NCBI GenBank assembly: GCA_045544615.1
Contig: JAZPZI010000026.1
Location: 20,914 to 84,913, forward strand
From: CAKSFT01 sp045544615
GTDB lineage: Bacteria; Bacillota; Clostridia; UBA1381
DNA: 64,000 bases
Direction of reading: 5' to 3'
Shown: positions 24,189-32,490 of the stretch, in pieces
Layout: every line of letters begins with the position of its first letter
How positions within the stretch are numbered: position 1 is the first letter of the stretch
Notes under the pieces: model-generated
What the model saw: the letters and a program-made list of their open reading frames with translations, nothing else
Database searches by the model: none
What the model was told of the DNA's origin: nothing
Made by a program: the position numbers and the translations under genes

Positions 24189-26159
24189 TTACTTGGCTGA
24201 TTTGCTTTTTAAAGCATATTCAGCTTTTACTTTTTGGTCAGCTTTTATGCAAAGATATGCAATAATTGCGGCCATTGCAAGAACGGCTATAAGGCCCGGT
24301 ATAAAGCCTGCGCCCAAAACACCTGTTGTGATGAGTGTGCCTGCCTGATACACCAAAAACGCTACGGTATATCCAACAGCAAGCTGGAGCCCGATTCCGC
24401 CCCAGAGCCATTTTGCACTCTTCATTTCAGCGTTCATAGCACCGATTGCGGCAAAGCAAGGCGGAGTAAAGAGGTTGAACATCAGGTATGCAAGTGCGGC
24501 AACTGCACTAAGCTCCGGTGCGGCTCCAGGAAGTTCTGCTGAAACATCGGTAAGAACATAGCAAACAGCTATGGTTGCAACTACATTTTCTTTGGCAATA
24601 AAACCACTGACTGCCGCCGCTGCTAACTGCCAGGCGTGGTATCCGAGAATTGGAATCAGCAAAAAGGCAAATGGTCGTGCAATGGATGCCAAAATGGAAA
24701 TATCAGCAGTTTCTGCGACTGTGAGACTCCAGGTAAATGACTGCATAATCTGAACTGCGGTATTACAAAGAAGAATAATTGTTGCAGCCTTTACGATGTA
24801 TGCCCAGCCACGGCTGCACATTGACTTGAATGCACCCCAGAGGCTTGGCATTTTGTATTCAGGCAATTCAATAATAAAGAAAGATTTTCTTGCCTTGTAG
24901 CCGGTGATTTTGTTTATAAGCAAAGCACCGAGGAAAATCAGGATAATACCCGAAAGATACATAACGGTACTAACCCAGCCTGAATCTTCGAAGAATGCAC
25001 CTGCAAAAAGAGCAATTACAGGGATTTTAGCACCGCACGGCATAAACGGAGCAAGCATTGCAGTAGCTCTGCGTTCACGCTCGTTTCGGATTGTACGGCT
25101 TGCCATGATTCCCGGAACGGCACATCCGATTGTGATAACAAACGGAATAACCGATCTTCCCGAAAGACCGACCTTTTTGAAAATCGGGTCAAGTACAACC
25201 GCAACTCGTGACATATATCCGCAATCTTCTAAAAGTGCGATTAAGAAATACATTACCATAACAAGTGGGAGGAATCCGACAACTGCAATAACACCGCCGA
25301 TTACGCCGTCAACTAAAAGCGCATAAAGGAGTGGGTTTGCATTTTCTAAAAGTCCGCCGATAAATCCCTGGAAGGTCTCGAGCAAGCCTACCAGCCAATC
25401 TGCAATCGGTGTTCCGACCCATACCTGTGAAATCTGGAATACAAGATACATTACAACGGCAAAAATCGGGATGCCGAGCCATTTGTTTGTAAGAACGGCA
25501 TCTATTTTGTCCTGATAGTTTTTCTCATTTGTGCGGACCTTTCTGGTTTCGACAGAGCGAACAAGCTTGTTTACAAAGGCAAATCGCTTTCTGTCTGCTG
25601 ACTCAATTTCCTTCTTGTTTGTAAGGTCGATGTCAGCCTGTACATATGGTGCAGTCTGTTCTTCGCCAACAAGTGAAACGGCTTTGGTTATGACATCCTT
25701 TAATCCGTCTGCCGAGGTAGAGATTGTCTCGATTACCGGACAGTTCAAAAGCTTTGCAAGCGATGTAGTATCGATTTTTGTTTTCTTTTTCTCGTTTATA
25801 TCTGACTTATTGAGAGCCACAACAACAGGAATACCGAGCTCCAAAAGCTGTGTTGTGAAGAACAGGCTTCGGCTCAAGTTTGTAGCATCCACGATGTTTA
25901 TGATAACATCAGGGTTTTCGTTTTTGACATACGAGCTTGTTATGCTTTCTTCAGATGTAAACGGTGACATTGAATATGCACCGGGGAGGTCGACTATAAT
26001 GAGCTTTTCCTCGCTATCATAAAACCCTCTCTTGATTGTGTGCTCCTTCTTTTCGACGGTAACACCTGCCCAGTTTCCGACCTTTTCATTTTGACCGGTA
26101 AGAGCGTTATACATGGTCGTTTTACCGCTGTTAGGATTGCCTGTTAATGCAATTCTCAT
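24189..26159 (-). CDS. feoB: Ferrous iron transporter FeoB
   Basis: The 656-residue protein has an N-terminal G-domain: G1 GNPNSGKTT (7-15), G3 DLPGAYSM, G4 NKSD, and the TVEKKEHTI switch. Two gate regions and about ten membrane helices follow (CGYMSRVAVVLD, IGCAVPGIMASRTI, FMPCGAKIPV). It imports Fe2+ across the cytoplasmic membrane. The length is at the short end for FeoB because the C-terminal cytosolic part is small. The start follows AAGGAGG. It is followed by the Cys-rich accessory gene and preceded by its own operator. Confidence 0.97.
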   Translation of the reverse strand: MRIALTGNPNSGKTTMYNALTGQNEKVGNWAGVTVEKKEHTIKRGFYDSEEKLIIVDLPGAYSMSPFTSEESITSSYVKNENPDVIINIVDATNLSRSLFFTTQLLELGIPVVVALNKSDINEKKKTKIDTTSLAKLLNCPVIETISTSADGLKDVITKAVSLVGEEQTAPYVQADIDLTNKKEIESADRKRFAFVNKLVRSVETRKVRTNEKNYQDKIDAVLTNKWLGIPIFAVVMYLVFQISQVWVGTPIADWLVGLLETFQGFIGGLLENANPLLYALLVDGVIGGVIAVVGFLPLVMVMYFLIALLEDCGYMSRVAVVLDPIFKKVGLSGRSVIPFVITIGCAVPGIMASRTIRNERERRATAMLAPFMPCGAKIPVIALFAGAFFEDSGWVSTVMYLSGIILIFLGALLINKITGYKARKSFFIIELPEYKMPSLWGAFKSMCSRGWAYIVKAATIILLCNTAVQIMQSFTWSLTVAETADISILASIARPFAFLLIPILGYHAWQLAAAAVSGFIAKENVVATIAVCYVLTDVSAELPGAAPELSAVAALAYLMFNLFTPPCFAAIGAMNAEMKSAKWLWGGIGLQLAVGYTVAFLVYQAGTLITTGVLGAGFIPGLIAVLAMAAIIAYLCIKADQKVKAEYALKSKSAK

Positions 26160-26229
26160 TATGTATTCCTCCTTGAATTATATGTATAATCTATTCCGAC
26201 AGACGTTAATCTGTAAAATATTCGTCTCG

Positions 26230-26247
26230 AGTTAGCCTTAACTAACT
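26230..26247. promoter_or_regulatory. DtxR/MntR-type operator upstream of feoB
   Basis: The 18-bp inverted repeat AGTTAG-CCTTAA-CTAACT resembles the DtxR-family consensus TTAGGTTAGSCTAACCTAA. The same arms and spacing recur at 26534-26551 before feoA. The cognate regulator is probably the gene at 26734. Confidence 0.7.
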
Positions 26248-26254
26248 GCTTTTC

Positions 26255-26282
26255 AAAAAAATAATCAAAAGATTATTTTTTT
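26255..26282 (-). terminator. Terminator between feoA and feoB
   Basis: AAAAAAATAATC pairs with GATTATTTTTTT across an AAAA loop. It separates feoA from feoB, so feoB probably has its own promoter near the operator. Confidence 0.75.
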
Positions 26283-26291
26283 ATTTTAAAA

Positions 26292-26504
26292 TCAGACAAT
26301 GATTGCTTCAGCAAGCTGTTTGTCGATATTGTATCTTGCATCTTTAATGGAGACAACGCATCCGGATTTTAAGCGGGATATTACGGTAATCGGCTCACCG
26401 CTGTAGCATCCCAAAGAAAACAGGAACGCATCAAGCTCCTCGTCATCGGTTTCAATCCGCTGAATTATGTATTCAATTCCTTCTTCTGCTTCAAATAAGT
26501 TCAT
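26292..26504 (-). CDS. feoA: FeoA-type SH3 domain protein
   Basis: The 70-residue protein matches FeoA: EYIIQRIETDDEELDAFLFS, then LGCYSGEPITVISRLKSGCV and ARYNIDKQLAEAIIV. FeoA is a small SH3-like cytoplasmic partner thought to modulate FeoB. ATG 26504 is chosen because GGGTGA stands before it; the open frame extends to a TTG at 26522. Its promoter carries a metal-regulator operator. Confidence 0.9.
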   Translation of the reverse strand: MNLFEAEEGIEYIIQRIETDDEELDAFLFSLGCYSGEPITVISRLKSGCVVSIKDARYNIDKQLAEAIIV

Positions 26505-26533
26505 ATGCGTCACCCGATTCAATGATTGATATG

Positions 26534-26586
26534 AGTTAGTCTAATCTAACTATAGTTAGTTTAGCATAACCGACATCTTTTGTCAA
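26534..26586 (-). promoter_or_regulatory. feoA promoter with DtxR/MntR-type operator
   Basis: On the minus strand: TTGACA (26581-26586), 17-base spacer, TAAACT (26558-26563). Just downstream of the -10 lie AGTTAG-TCTAAT-CTAACT (26534-26551) and an overlapping palindrome CTAACTATAGTTAG (26546-26559). Binding there would block initiation, as expected for Fe2+-dependent repression. Confidence 0.75.
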
Positions 26587-26678
26587 CACATTTTCCGAAT
26601 TTTGTAAAAAATTATAATCTTTTTTGAAAATATTGGTTTGCATTTGGGCAGATTGCAAAATGACAGGGAAATATGGAT

Positions 26679-26707
26679 TTGACAATTGCGTGATGTTATG
26701 CTATAAT
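26679..26707 (+). promoter_or_regulatory. SigA promoter of the metal regulator gene
   Basis: Perfect TTGACA, 17-base spacer, perfect TATAAT. No AGTTAG-N6-CTAACT operator is seen in it, so the regulator does not obviously repress itself. Confidence 0.85.
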
Positions 26708-26733
26708 TTATATATGAAGTGAGGGATAAATTT

Positions 26734-27105
26734 ATGAAGATAAAAGAATCAGCAGAGAATTATCTGGAAACGATTCTCATGCTTAAAAATAAGAAGGGAT
26801 ATGTAAGAAGCATTGATATTGCAAATGAGCTTTCCTTTGCAAAGGCGAGTGTTTCGGTTGCAATGAAGGCCCTTCGTGAAAATGAATATATTCAGGTTGA
26901 TGAAAACGGCTACATCGCTCTTACCGAAAAGGGATTGCAGATTGCAGAAGGTCTCTATGAGAGGCATCAGGTGATAGCAAAGGCGTTGATTGCACTCGGT
27001 GTTGATGAAGAAACCGCATATGAGGACAGCTGTAAGATTGAGCATCATATAAGTAGTGAAAGCTTTGAAAAGATAAAAGAATATCTTGAAAATAAGAACA
27101 TATAA
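26734..27105 (+). CDS. DtxR/MntR-family metal-dependent transcriptional regulator
   Basis: The 123-residue protein has the N-terminal winged helix (ESAENYLETILMLKNKKGYV, SIDIANELSFAKASVSVAMK) and the dimerisation/metal domain (GLYERHQVIAKALIALGVDE, CKIEHHISSESFEKI) with E-x-x-H-H-type ligands. It lacks the SH3 domain of DtxR/IdeR, as in MntR. It is transcribed divergently from feoA, whose promoter carries matching operators, so iron-responsive control of the Feo genes is the likely job. ATG 26734 follows GTGAGGGA. Confidence 0.9.
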   Translation: MKIKESAENYLETILMLKNKKGYVRSIDIANELSFAKASVSVAMKALRENEYIQVDENGYIALTEKGLQIAEGLYERHQVIAKALIALGVDEETAYEDSCKIEHHISSESFEKIKEYLENKNI

Positions 27106-27137
27106 AAAACCGAAACAGAAATCTGTTTCGGTTTTTG
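27105..27137. terminator. Bidirectional terminator
   Basis: A 14-bp perfect stem (27105-27118 with 27123-27136), AAAT loop and A/T tails on both sides, between convergent genes. Confidence 0.9.
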
Positions 27138-28025
27138 TTATTTATACCCAAGAAGATTTTTCTTGAATTGCTTTGGCGATATTCGCTTGTGGTTTTTAAA
27201 CTGCTCTATAAAATAGCTTGAGGTCGAAAACCCTGTTTGCATAGCAATTTCGGTCATGCTAAGGTCGGTTGTCGCAAGGAGCTTTTCTGCTTCTGCGATG
27301 CGGACGTAGTTCAGGTATTCGCTGAAACTGTGTTTTGTTACCTGCTTGAAAATTCTCGAAAAATAGCTGTAGCTCACATTACACATTTTCGCCGCCTCCA
27401 TAACGGTAAAGGGCTCTGCAAAGTGAATCGAGATATAGTCCATAACCTGCTGAATTTTGTTGGAGAGTTCGGAGGTTATCGAACTGTCAAGCTCAAGGTC
27501 GATATTTTTTGAGTTCCAGTACCGCAGAATCCAGAGGAATATACTGTTGATATGTGTGCGGATTGCGATTTCGTATCCGTATTTTTTTTCGGTGTATTCC
27601 TTGTGTATCTCAAGCATCTTTTGCGGAATGTCGGTTTTTGATAGCTCTTCTTTTGTAAAAACACGCTGATGACGGGAGTTATTTACCAAAAAAGGAGTGA
27701 CGTATTTTATTTCAAAAACCGAGCCCGATGCGGCGTGAATTATCTCGGGAAGAAATCTCACGACCAGGTAAGAACCCGGCCCCTTGGCGATAATGTTATG
27801 TACCTCGCAGGAGTTTATGACAACAATGTCGTCTTTTTTGAAGTTAAAATATTTGCCATTTAGCCATATATCGTAAACTCCTTCTATACAGTATAGCATT
27901 TCTATATATTCGTGGTAGTGCGGATATGCTCCCATGCTTGCTGCTGTAAACCGTTGGATGTGAGTGATATACGGCTCAACCGCTCCGTATTCGTTTATGG
28001 CTTTCGCTTCGTAAGTATCGGTCAT
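27138..28025 (-). CDS. AraC-family transcriptional regulator (cupin plus HTH)
   Basis: The 295-residue protein has an N-terminal cupin sugar-sensing domain (GAYPHYHEYIEMLYCIEGVY, DDIVVINSCEVHNI). Two helix-turn-helices at the C-terminus (FTVMEAAKMCNVSYSYFSRI and the MTEIAMQTGFSTSSYFIEQF segment) are typical of AraC/XylS activators. It is divergent from the Gfo/Idh/MocA-isomerase operon at 28155 with a 129-base shared gap, so it probably controls that operon in response to a sugar. The effector is unknown. Confidence 0.9.
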   Translation of the reverse strand: MTDTYEAKAINEYGAVEPYITHIQRFTAASMGAYPHYHEYIEMLYCIEGVYDIWLNGKYFNFKKDDIVVINSCEVHNIIAKGPGSYLVVRFLPEIIHAASGSVFEIKYVTPFLVNNSRHQRVFTKEELSKTDIPQKMLEIHKEYTEKKYGYEIAIRTHINSIFLWILRYWNSKNIDLELDSSITSELSNKIQQVMDYISIHFAEPFTVMEAAKMCNVSYSYFSRIFKQVTKHSFSEYLNYVRIAEAEKLLATTDLSMTEIAMQTGFSTSSYFIEQFKNHKRISPKQFKKNLLGYK

Positions 28026-28154
28026 AACAAAACCTCCATGACAAAAAAGTGATATTTTTTGATAGAATCATTATATCATATATTTTTGTAATATGCTACA
28101 CTTTTTATATAGAAAGAAGAATTTATTTTTAAAAATATATAAGGAGGATGAAAA

Positions 28155-29234
28155 ATGGAGAAGAAATTAAGAGTAGGAATTGTTGGTTGTGGCGGTATTG
28201 CAAACGGAAAGCATATGCCTGCACTAAAAACAGTTAATGATGTAGAAATGGTGGCATTTTGCGACATAATCCGTGAGCGTGCCGAAAAGGCGGCAGCTGA
28301 ATATGGCGTGGACGGTGCAACAGTTTACGAGGATTACAAGGAAATGCTTGCAAAGGAAAAGCTCGATGTAGTTCACGTTTGTACACCGAATAACTCTCAC
28401 GCTCCTATTTCTATTGCAGCTATGGAAGCAGATTGCCATGTAATGTGCGAAAAACCGATGGCAAAGACTGTAGCCCAGGCAAAGGAAATGCTCGATGCTC
28501 ACAAGAGAACAGGTAAAAAGCTTACAATAGGCTATCAGAACCGTTTCAAGGCGGACAGTCAGTATCTTAAAAAGGCGTGCCTAAGAGATGATCTGGGTGA
28601 AATCTATTTTGCAAAGGCGCACGCAATAAGACGCCGTGCAGTTCCTACCTGGGGCGTTTTCCTTGATGAGGAAGCACAGGGCGGCGGCCCATTGATTGAT
28701 ATCGGAACACACGCTTTAGACCTTACACTCTGGTTTATGGATAACTATAAGGTAAAGAGCGTTAAGGGTTCGGTATTCAAAAAGCTTGGCGATCAGACCG
28801 AAACTGCTAATGCATGGGGAGACTGGGATCCGAAAGAATATACCGTTGAGGATTCAGCTTTCGGCTTTATTACAATGGAGGACGGTGCAACAATCATCCT
28901 TGAGAGCAGCTGGGCAATCAATATGCTTGATCCGCTTGAGGCAGCAACAACACTTTGCGGAACAAAGGCCGGTGCAGATATGCGTGACGGTTTGAGAATC
29001 AATAAGGTAGAGTTCAATACTCAGGTTGTTGAAAAGCCTGATTTCAATGCAGGCGGAGTTGCATTCTATGACGGTGCAGTTGAAAAACCTGAATACAGGG
29101 AAGCACGTCAGTGGATTGATGCTATAAAGAATGACACCGACCCTGTAGTTTTGCCCGAGCAGGCGCTTGTGGTAACACAGGTGTTAGAGGCTATCTATGA
29201 GAGTGCAAAAACCGGTAAGGAAATAGTATTTTAA
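28155..29234 (+). CDS. Gfo/Idh/MocA-family NAD(P)-dependent sugar oxidoreductase
   Basis: The 359-residue enzyme has a Rossmann motif GIVGCGGIANGKHMPAL (9-25), the family's CEKPMAKT motif near 98-105 with the conserved lysine, and the C-terminal substrate domain (GGGPLIDIGTHALDLTLWF, where the D-I-G-x-H acid/base pair sits). Members oxidise sugars, inositols or glycosides with NAD(P). AAGGAGGATG precedes the ATG. It is the first of three co-directional genes, two of them oxidoreductases of this family. Confidence 0.92.
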   Translation: MEKKLRVGIVGCGGIANGKHMPALKTVNDVEMVAFCDIIRERAEKAAAEYGVDGATVYEDYKEMLAKEKLDVVHVCTPNNSHAPISIAAMEADCHVMCEKPMAKTVAQAKEMLDAHKRTGKKLTIGYQNRFKADSQYLKKACLRDDLGEIYFAKAHAIRRRAVPTWGVFLDEEAQGGGPLIDIGTHALDLTLWFMDNYKVKSVKGSVFKKLGDQTETANAWGDWDPKEYTVEDSAFGFITMEDGATIILESSWAINMLDPLEAATTLCGTKAGADMRDGLRINKVEFNTQVVEKPDFNAGGVAFYDGAVEKPEYREARQWIDAIKNDTDPVVLPEQALVVTQVLEAIYESAKTGKEIVF

Positions 29235-29255
29235 AGATATAGGGAGGATGCCGAT

Positions 29256-30221
29256 ATGAAATTAGGTGTAATGAATCCTGCAGTAGCACATCTTTCGTTT
29301 GAGGAGGCACTCAAATACCTTCACGGACTTGGTGTACAGTGTATCGAAATCGGAGCGGGCGGTTACCCCGGAAATGCTCACCTAAAGCCGGAAGAGTTTG
29401 TTGGTAATGATGCAAAGATTGCAGAATATAAGCAACTTTTGGAAAAATACGAAATCGAAATTTCAGCTATAAGCTGTCATGGAAATCCGCTTCATCCGCA
29501 AAAGGAAATTGCCGAGAAATTCCACAATGAATTCAAGGGTGCAATTCTGGCGGCAGAAGCACTTGGCGTTGATACTGTAATCGGATTTTCAGGATGCCCG
29601 GGCGACCACGACGGTGCGATGTATCCAAACTGGGTAACCTGTGCATGGCCTGATGATTATGCAAAGATTCTCGAATGGCAGTGGTCTGAAAAGGTTATTC
29701 CGTATTGGAAGGATATGGCTGAGTTTGCAAAATCACACAAGGTGACCAAGATAGCATTCGAGATGCACCCCGGATTTGTTGTATATAATCCGTCATCACT
29801 TCTGAAGCTGAGAGAAGCGGTTGGCGATATAATCGGTGCAAACTTTGACCCGAGCCATCTTTTCTGGCAGGGAATAGACCCTTGCGAGGCAATCAGAGCA
29901 CTTGAGGGTGCAATTTATCACTTCCATGCTAAAGATACAAAGATTTACGATACAAACTGTAAGGTAAATGGCGTGTTGGATACAAAGTCTTTGGGAAGCC
30001 TGAAAGACCGTTCATGGCTTTTCAGAACTGTCGGTTACGGACACGACAAGGATGTATGGAATGATATGGTAAGTACACTGAGAATGACCGGTTATGACGG
30101 TGCACTCAGTATTGAACACGAGGATGCACTTATGAGCCCGAAAGAGGGACTTGAAAAGGCGATAGAGTTTTTAAAGGAAGTTCTGATATTTGAAGGTCAG
30201 GGCGAAATGTGGTGGGTATAA
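29256..30221 (+). CDS. Xylose-isomerase-like TIM-barrel sugar isomerase/epimerase
   Basis: The 321-residue AP endonuclease-2/xylose-isomerase-fold protein shows the usual metal ligands: Glu in IAFEMHPGF, Asp in NFDPSHLFW, His in YHFHAKDTK and Glu in LSIEHEDAL. Such proteins isomerise or dehydrate keto-sugars and keto-inositols. In some oxidative glycoside pathways they cleave 3-keto-glycosides. It sits between two Gfo/Idh/MocA genes with gaps of about 20 bases, arguing for a shared pathway. The product is uncertain. Confidence 0.85.
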   Translation: MKLGVMNPAVAHLSFEEALKYLHGLGVQCIEIGAGGYPGNAHLKPEEFVGNDAKIAEYKQLLEKYEIEISAISCHGNPLHPQKEIAEKFHNEFKGAILAAEALGVDTVIGFSGCPGDHDGAMYPNWVTCAWPDDYAKILEWQWSEKVIPYWKDMAEFAKSHKVTKIAFEMHPGFVVYNPSSLLKLREAVGDIIGANFDPSHLFWQGIDPCEAIRALEGAIYHFHAKDTKIYDTNCKVNGVLDTKSLGSLKDRSWLFRTVGYGHDKDVWNDMVSTLRMTGYDGALSIEHEDALMSPKEGLEKAIEFLKEVLIFEGQGEMWWV

Positions 30222-30241
30222 TTTCCAAGAAGGAGACAGAA

Positions 30242-31309
30242 ATGGCTGAGCACAGAATTGGAATTATAGGTTTTGGCGGTATGGCAAACTGGCACGTTGA
30301 TACATTCAGAGAAGAAAAGTATCGTCGTGCGGAGTTTGTTGGTGTATATGATATAAACGCTGAAAAATATCCGCTTGCAAGGGAAAAGGGCTTGAAAGTT
30401 TATGCATCACTCGATGATATGCTTTCGGATGAAACACTCGATATTATCCTTGTTGCAACAAGCAACGAGGTGCACAAAGACCTCTCAATTATGGCGATGA
30501 GAGCAGGGAAGAATGTTATCTGCGAAAAGCCGGTAACTTTATCATCGGAAGAACTCGAGGAAATTATGGCGGTTCAAAAAGAAACCGGCAAGGTTTTCAC
30601 AATCGATCAGAACAGAAGAACAAACAAAGATTTTGTTTTGATGAGAAGATGCGTAGAGGACGGAATGATTGGCGAACCTTATGTGATTGAATCCCGTGTT
30701 GAGGGCTCTCGTGGTATGCCGACAGGCTGGAGAACAATCAAAAGACTCGGCGGAGGTATGATGCTTGACTGGGGAGTTCACTTAATCGACCAGCTCATGT
30801 ATATGCTCCCTGATAAGGTGGTAAATGTATTCTGTACAATGAACAGCATTCAGTACCCTGAAGTGGATGACAATTTCAGACTCGTTATGACATTTGAAAA
30901 TGGAATAGAGGCAAGGGTTGAAGTTGCTACAAATAACTATATTATGCACCCGAGATGGTATGTGCTCGGAAAACGTGGAACTCTTGAGATTCCTGACTGG
31001 GACTGTGAAGGAAAGATTGTTCGTGCGGTGGAAAAGGAAGACGAGTGGGCTGAGGAGATTGTCTACACCAAGGCAGGCCCGACAAAAACTATGGCACCAA
31101 GAAGCGAAAAATCAACCGAGACAATCGAGATTCACGAACCAGTTGATGTTGTAGATAATCTGACAGTTCCTTATGATCAGCTGATTGATGCAATCGAGGG
31201 TAAGGCAGAACTTACAATCAAACCTGAACAGGCTTTGAGAGTAATGAAGGTTATGGAAGCAGCATTTGAGTCTTGGGAGAAGAAGGAAGCCATAAAGACT
31301 GATATTTAA
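30242..31309 (+). CDS. Gfo/Idh/MocA-family oxidoreductase (second)
   Basis: The 355-residue protein has the Rossmann motif GIIGFGGMANWHVDTF, the CEKPVTLS motif with the conserved lysine, and the substrate-side segment GGGMMLDWGVHLIDQLMYM. Residue identity to the first oxidoreductase is low, so it is a different substrate class rather than a recent duplicate. ATG 30242 is chosen because AAGAAGGAGACAG precedes it. The gene ends at a terminator. Confidence 0.9.
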   Translation: MAEHRIGIIGFGGMANWHVDTFREEKYRRAEFVGVYDINAEKYPLAREKGLKVYASLDDMLSDETLDIILVATSNEVHKDLSIMAMRAGKNVICEKPVTLSSEELEEIMAVQKETGKVFTIDQNRRTNKDFVLMRRCVEDGMIGEPYVIESRVEGSRGMPTGWRTIKRLGGGMMLDWGVHLIDQLMYMLPDKVVNVFCTMNSIQYPEVDDNFRLVMTFENGIEARVEVATNNYIMHPRWYVLGKRGTLEIPDWDCEGKIVRAVEKEDEWAEEIVYTKAGPTKTMAPRSEKSTETIEIHEPVDVVDNLTVPYDQLIDAIEGKAELTIKPEQALRVMKVMEAAFESWEKKEAIKTDI

Positions 31310-31316
31310 AAATATA

Positions 31317-31352
31317 AAAGACGGAGAACTTTGTTGATTTCCGTCTTTTTTT
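31317..31352 (+). terminator. Terminator of the oxidoreductase operon
   Basis: AAAGACGGA pairs with TCCGTCTTT, and seven Ts follow. Confidence 0.85.
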
Positions 31353-31367
31353 AATATTTAAAAAAGC

Positions 31368-31396
31368 TTGCAAAATAAGGAAAAACTTGATATAAT
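31368..31396 (+). promoter_or_regulatory. SigA promoter of the 78-residue protein gene
   Basis: TTGCAA, 17-base spacer, TATAAT. Confidence 0.75.
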
Positions 31397-31461
31397 GGTA
31401 TAGTAAGGATTTTGTTGCAGATAATAATACTGCAATAATAAAAAATGAGGAGGTCCAGAAT

Positions 31462-31698
31462 ATGAAAAAGATTATTTGTAAGGTTGAGTATGACACCGAC
31501 GCATCAGAGCTTATCGGTAAGTTCACAAGCGGCGAGCTTGGCGATCCGGCAGGCTATGAAGAAAGCCTTTATGTAACCGCAAACGGTAAGTATTTCCTTT
31601 ACACAAACGGAGGAGAAGAATCAATCTACACAGAAGAAAACATCACAAGAATGTCAGCAGCAAAGGCAGAAGAATGGCGTAAAAACCATAATATCTAA
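31462..31698 (+). CDS. Small conserved protein of unknown function (78 aa)
   Basis: The gene has its own promoter, an AGGAGG ribosome site and a terminator, so it is a real monocistronic unit. The product begins MKKIICKVEYDTDASELIGK, has a YVTANGKYFLYTNGGEESIY segment and ends KAEEWRKNHNI. I recall similar small cytosolic proteins in many Clostridia, sometimes annotated only as hypothetical. There is no membrane helix or cysteine motif. Function unknown. Confidence 0.8.
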   Translation: MKKIICKVEYDTDASELIGKFTSGELGDPAGYEESLYVTANGKYFLYTNGGEESIYTEENITRMSAAKAEEWRKNHNI

Positions 31699-31702
31699 AG
31701 CT

Positions 31703-31741
31703 AAAGAGCCTATAGCAAAATGTTTTGCTATAGGCTCTTTT
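31703..31741. terminator. Bidirectional terminator
   Basis: An 18-bp perfect stem (31703-31720 with 31723-31740) and a two-base loop, between convergent genes. Confidence 0.9.
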
Positions 31742-32489
31742 ACATATTATCCCTTATAGATTTTACATTCTTCAAAAGCGGCTGTACTGGTGTTGCCAAC
31801 TCGTCGTATTCATAAACACACAAATACATACAGTTTCCAAGTTCTCCACCAATTTTCCTAAGAATGTGACATTCTCCGCCGGCTAAAAACAGAAATGGAA
31901 TTTTCAAGTTTTCTTTTAACAGTTGTATAATCTTGAGATTCTCTAACTGTTGTTCCATAGTATCTGCACCCGTAACAATTTTGCATATATCCGCACCGCG
32001 TTTTTGGTGCTCCAATGCGATTTCAAGAACCCGCTCTGCGGACGTGAATTTGTAGATGTGGGAGGATATTAAAACTTCTGCACCCTTTTTATGCAAATCA
32101 TTAATAAGCTGCATTTGCTTTTCTATTGTACTGTCATCTACTGCAACTTCGTCAGGTTGTTTATCAAACAAATCACCCATTACATCACATAGTGTTGCAC
32201 CGCAGTCTGCAAGCTCTTTTAACTCTTCCGCCAACTGTTCATCCGTTTTGCCTTCGTTTTCTCCAAAACGGTAGTTTGTGACATAAACAGGCTTACCGCT
32301 ATAAGAAAAAATATCCCTGTAGGTTTCTTTATTTCTGTATTCCTTTTTCATTCTGCAAAGCTGCATACCGAAGGCTTCCCCGCCTTCCGGCAGAGATTTA
32401 TCAATCAACTCTTTGATTCTTGTTGGATTATCTGCCTGGACCATCACGGTAAGCAAAGGTTTTTCAAACTCTAAAAAAGTTTTTTTCAT
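31740..32489 (-). CDS. Type I 3-dehydroquinate dehydratase-like TIM-barrel protein
   Basis: The 249-residue protein resembles AroD: KPLLTVMVQADN near the N-terminus, EVLISSHIYKFTSAERVLEI (the S-x-H catalytic histidine), GADICKIVTGA (the Schiff-base lysine) and RKIGGELGNCMYLCVYEYDE (arginine and the G-x-C-M segment). Classical type I enzymes dehydrate 3-dehydroquinate in the shikimate or quinate pathway. The ATG at 32489 begins one base after the SDR stop, so the two are translationally coupled. No other aro genes are nearby, hinting at a catabolic or divergent use. Confidence 0.75.
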   Translation of the reverse strand: MKKTFLEFEKPLLTVMVQADNPTRIKELIDKSLPEGGEAFGMQLCRMKKEYRNKETYRDIFSYSGKPVYVTNYRFGENEGKTDEQLAEELKELADCGATLCDVMGDLFDKQPDEVAVDDSTIEKQMQLINDLHKKGAEVLISSHIYKFTSAERVLEIALEHQKRGADICKIVTGADTMEQQLENLKIIQLLKENLKIPFLFLAGGECHILRKIGGELGNCMYLCVYEYDELATPVQPLLKNVKSIRDNM

Positions 32490-32490
32490 A

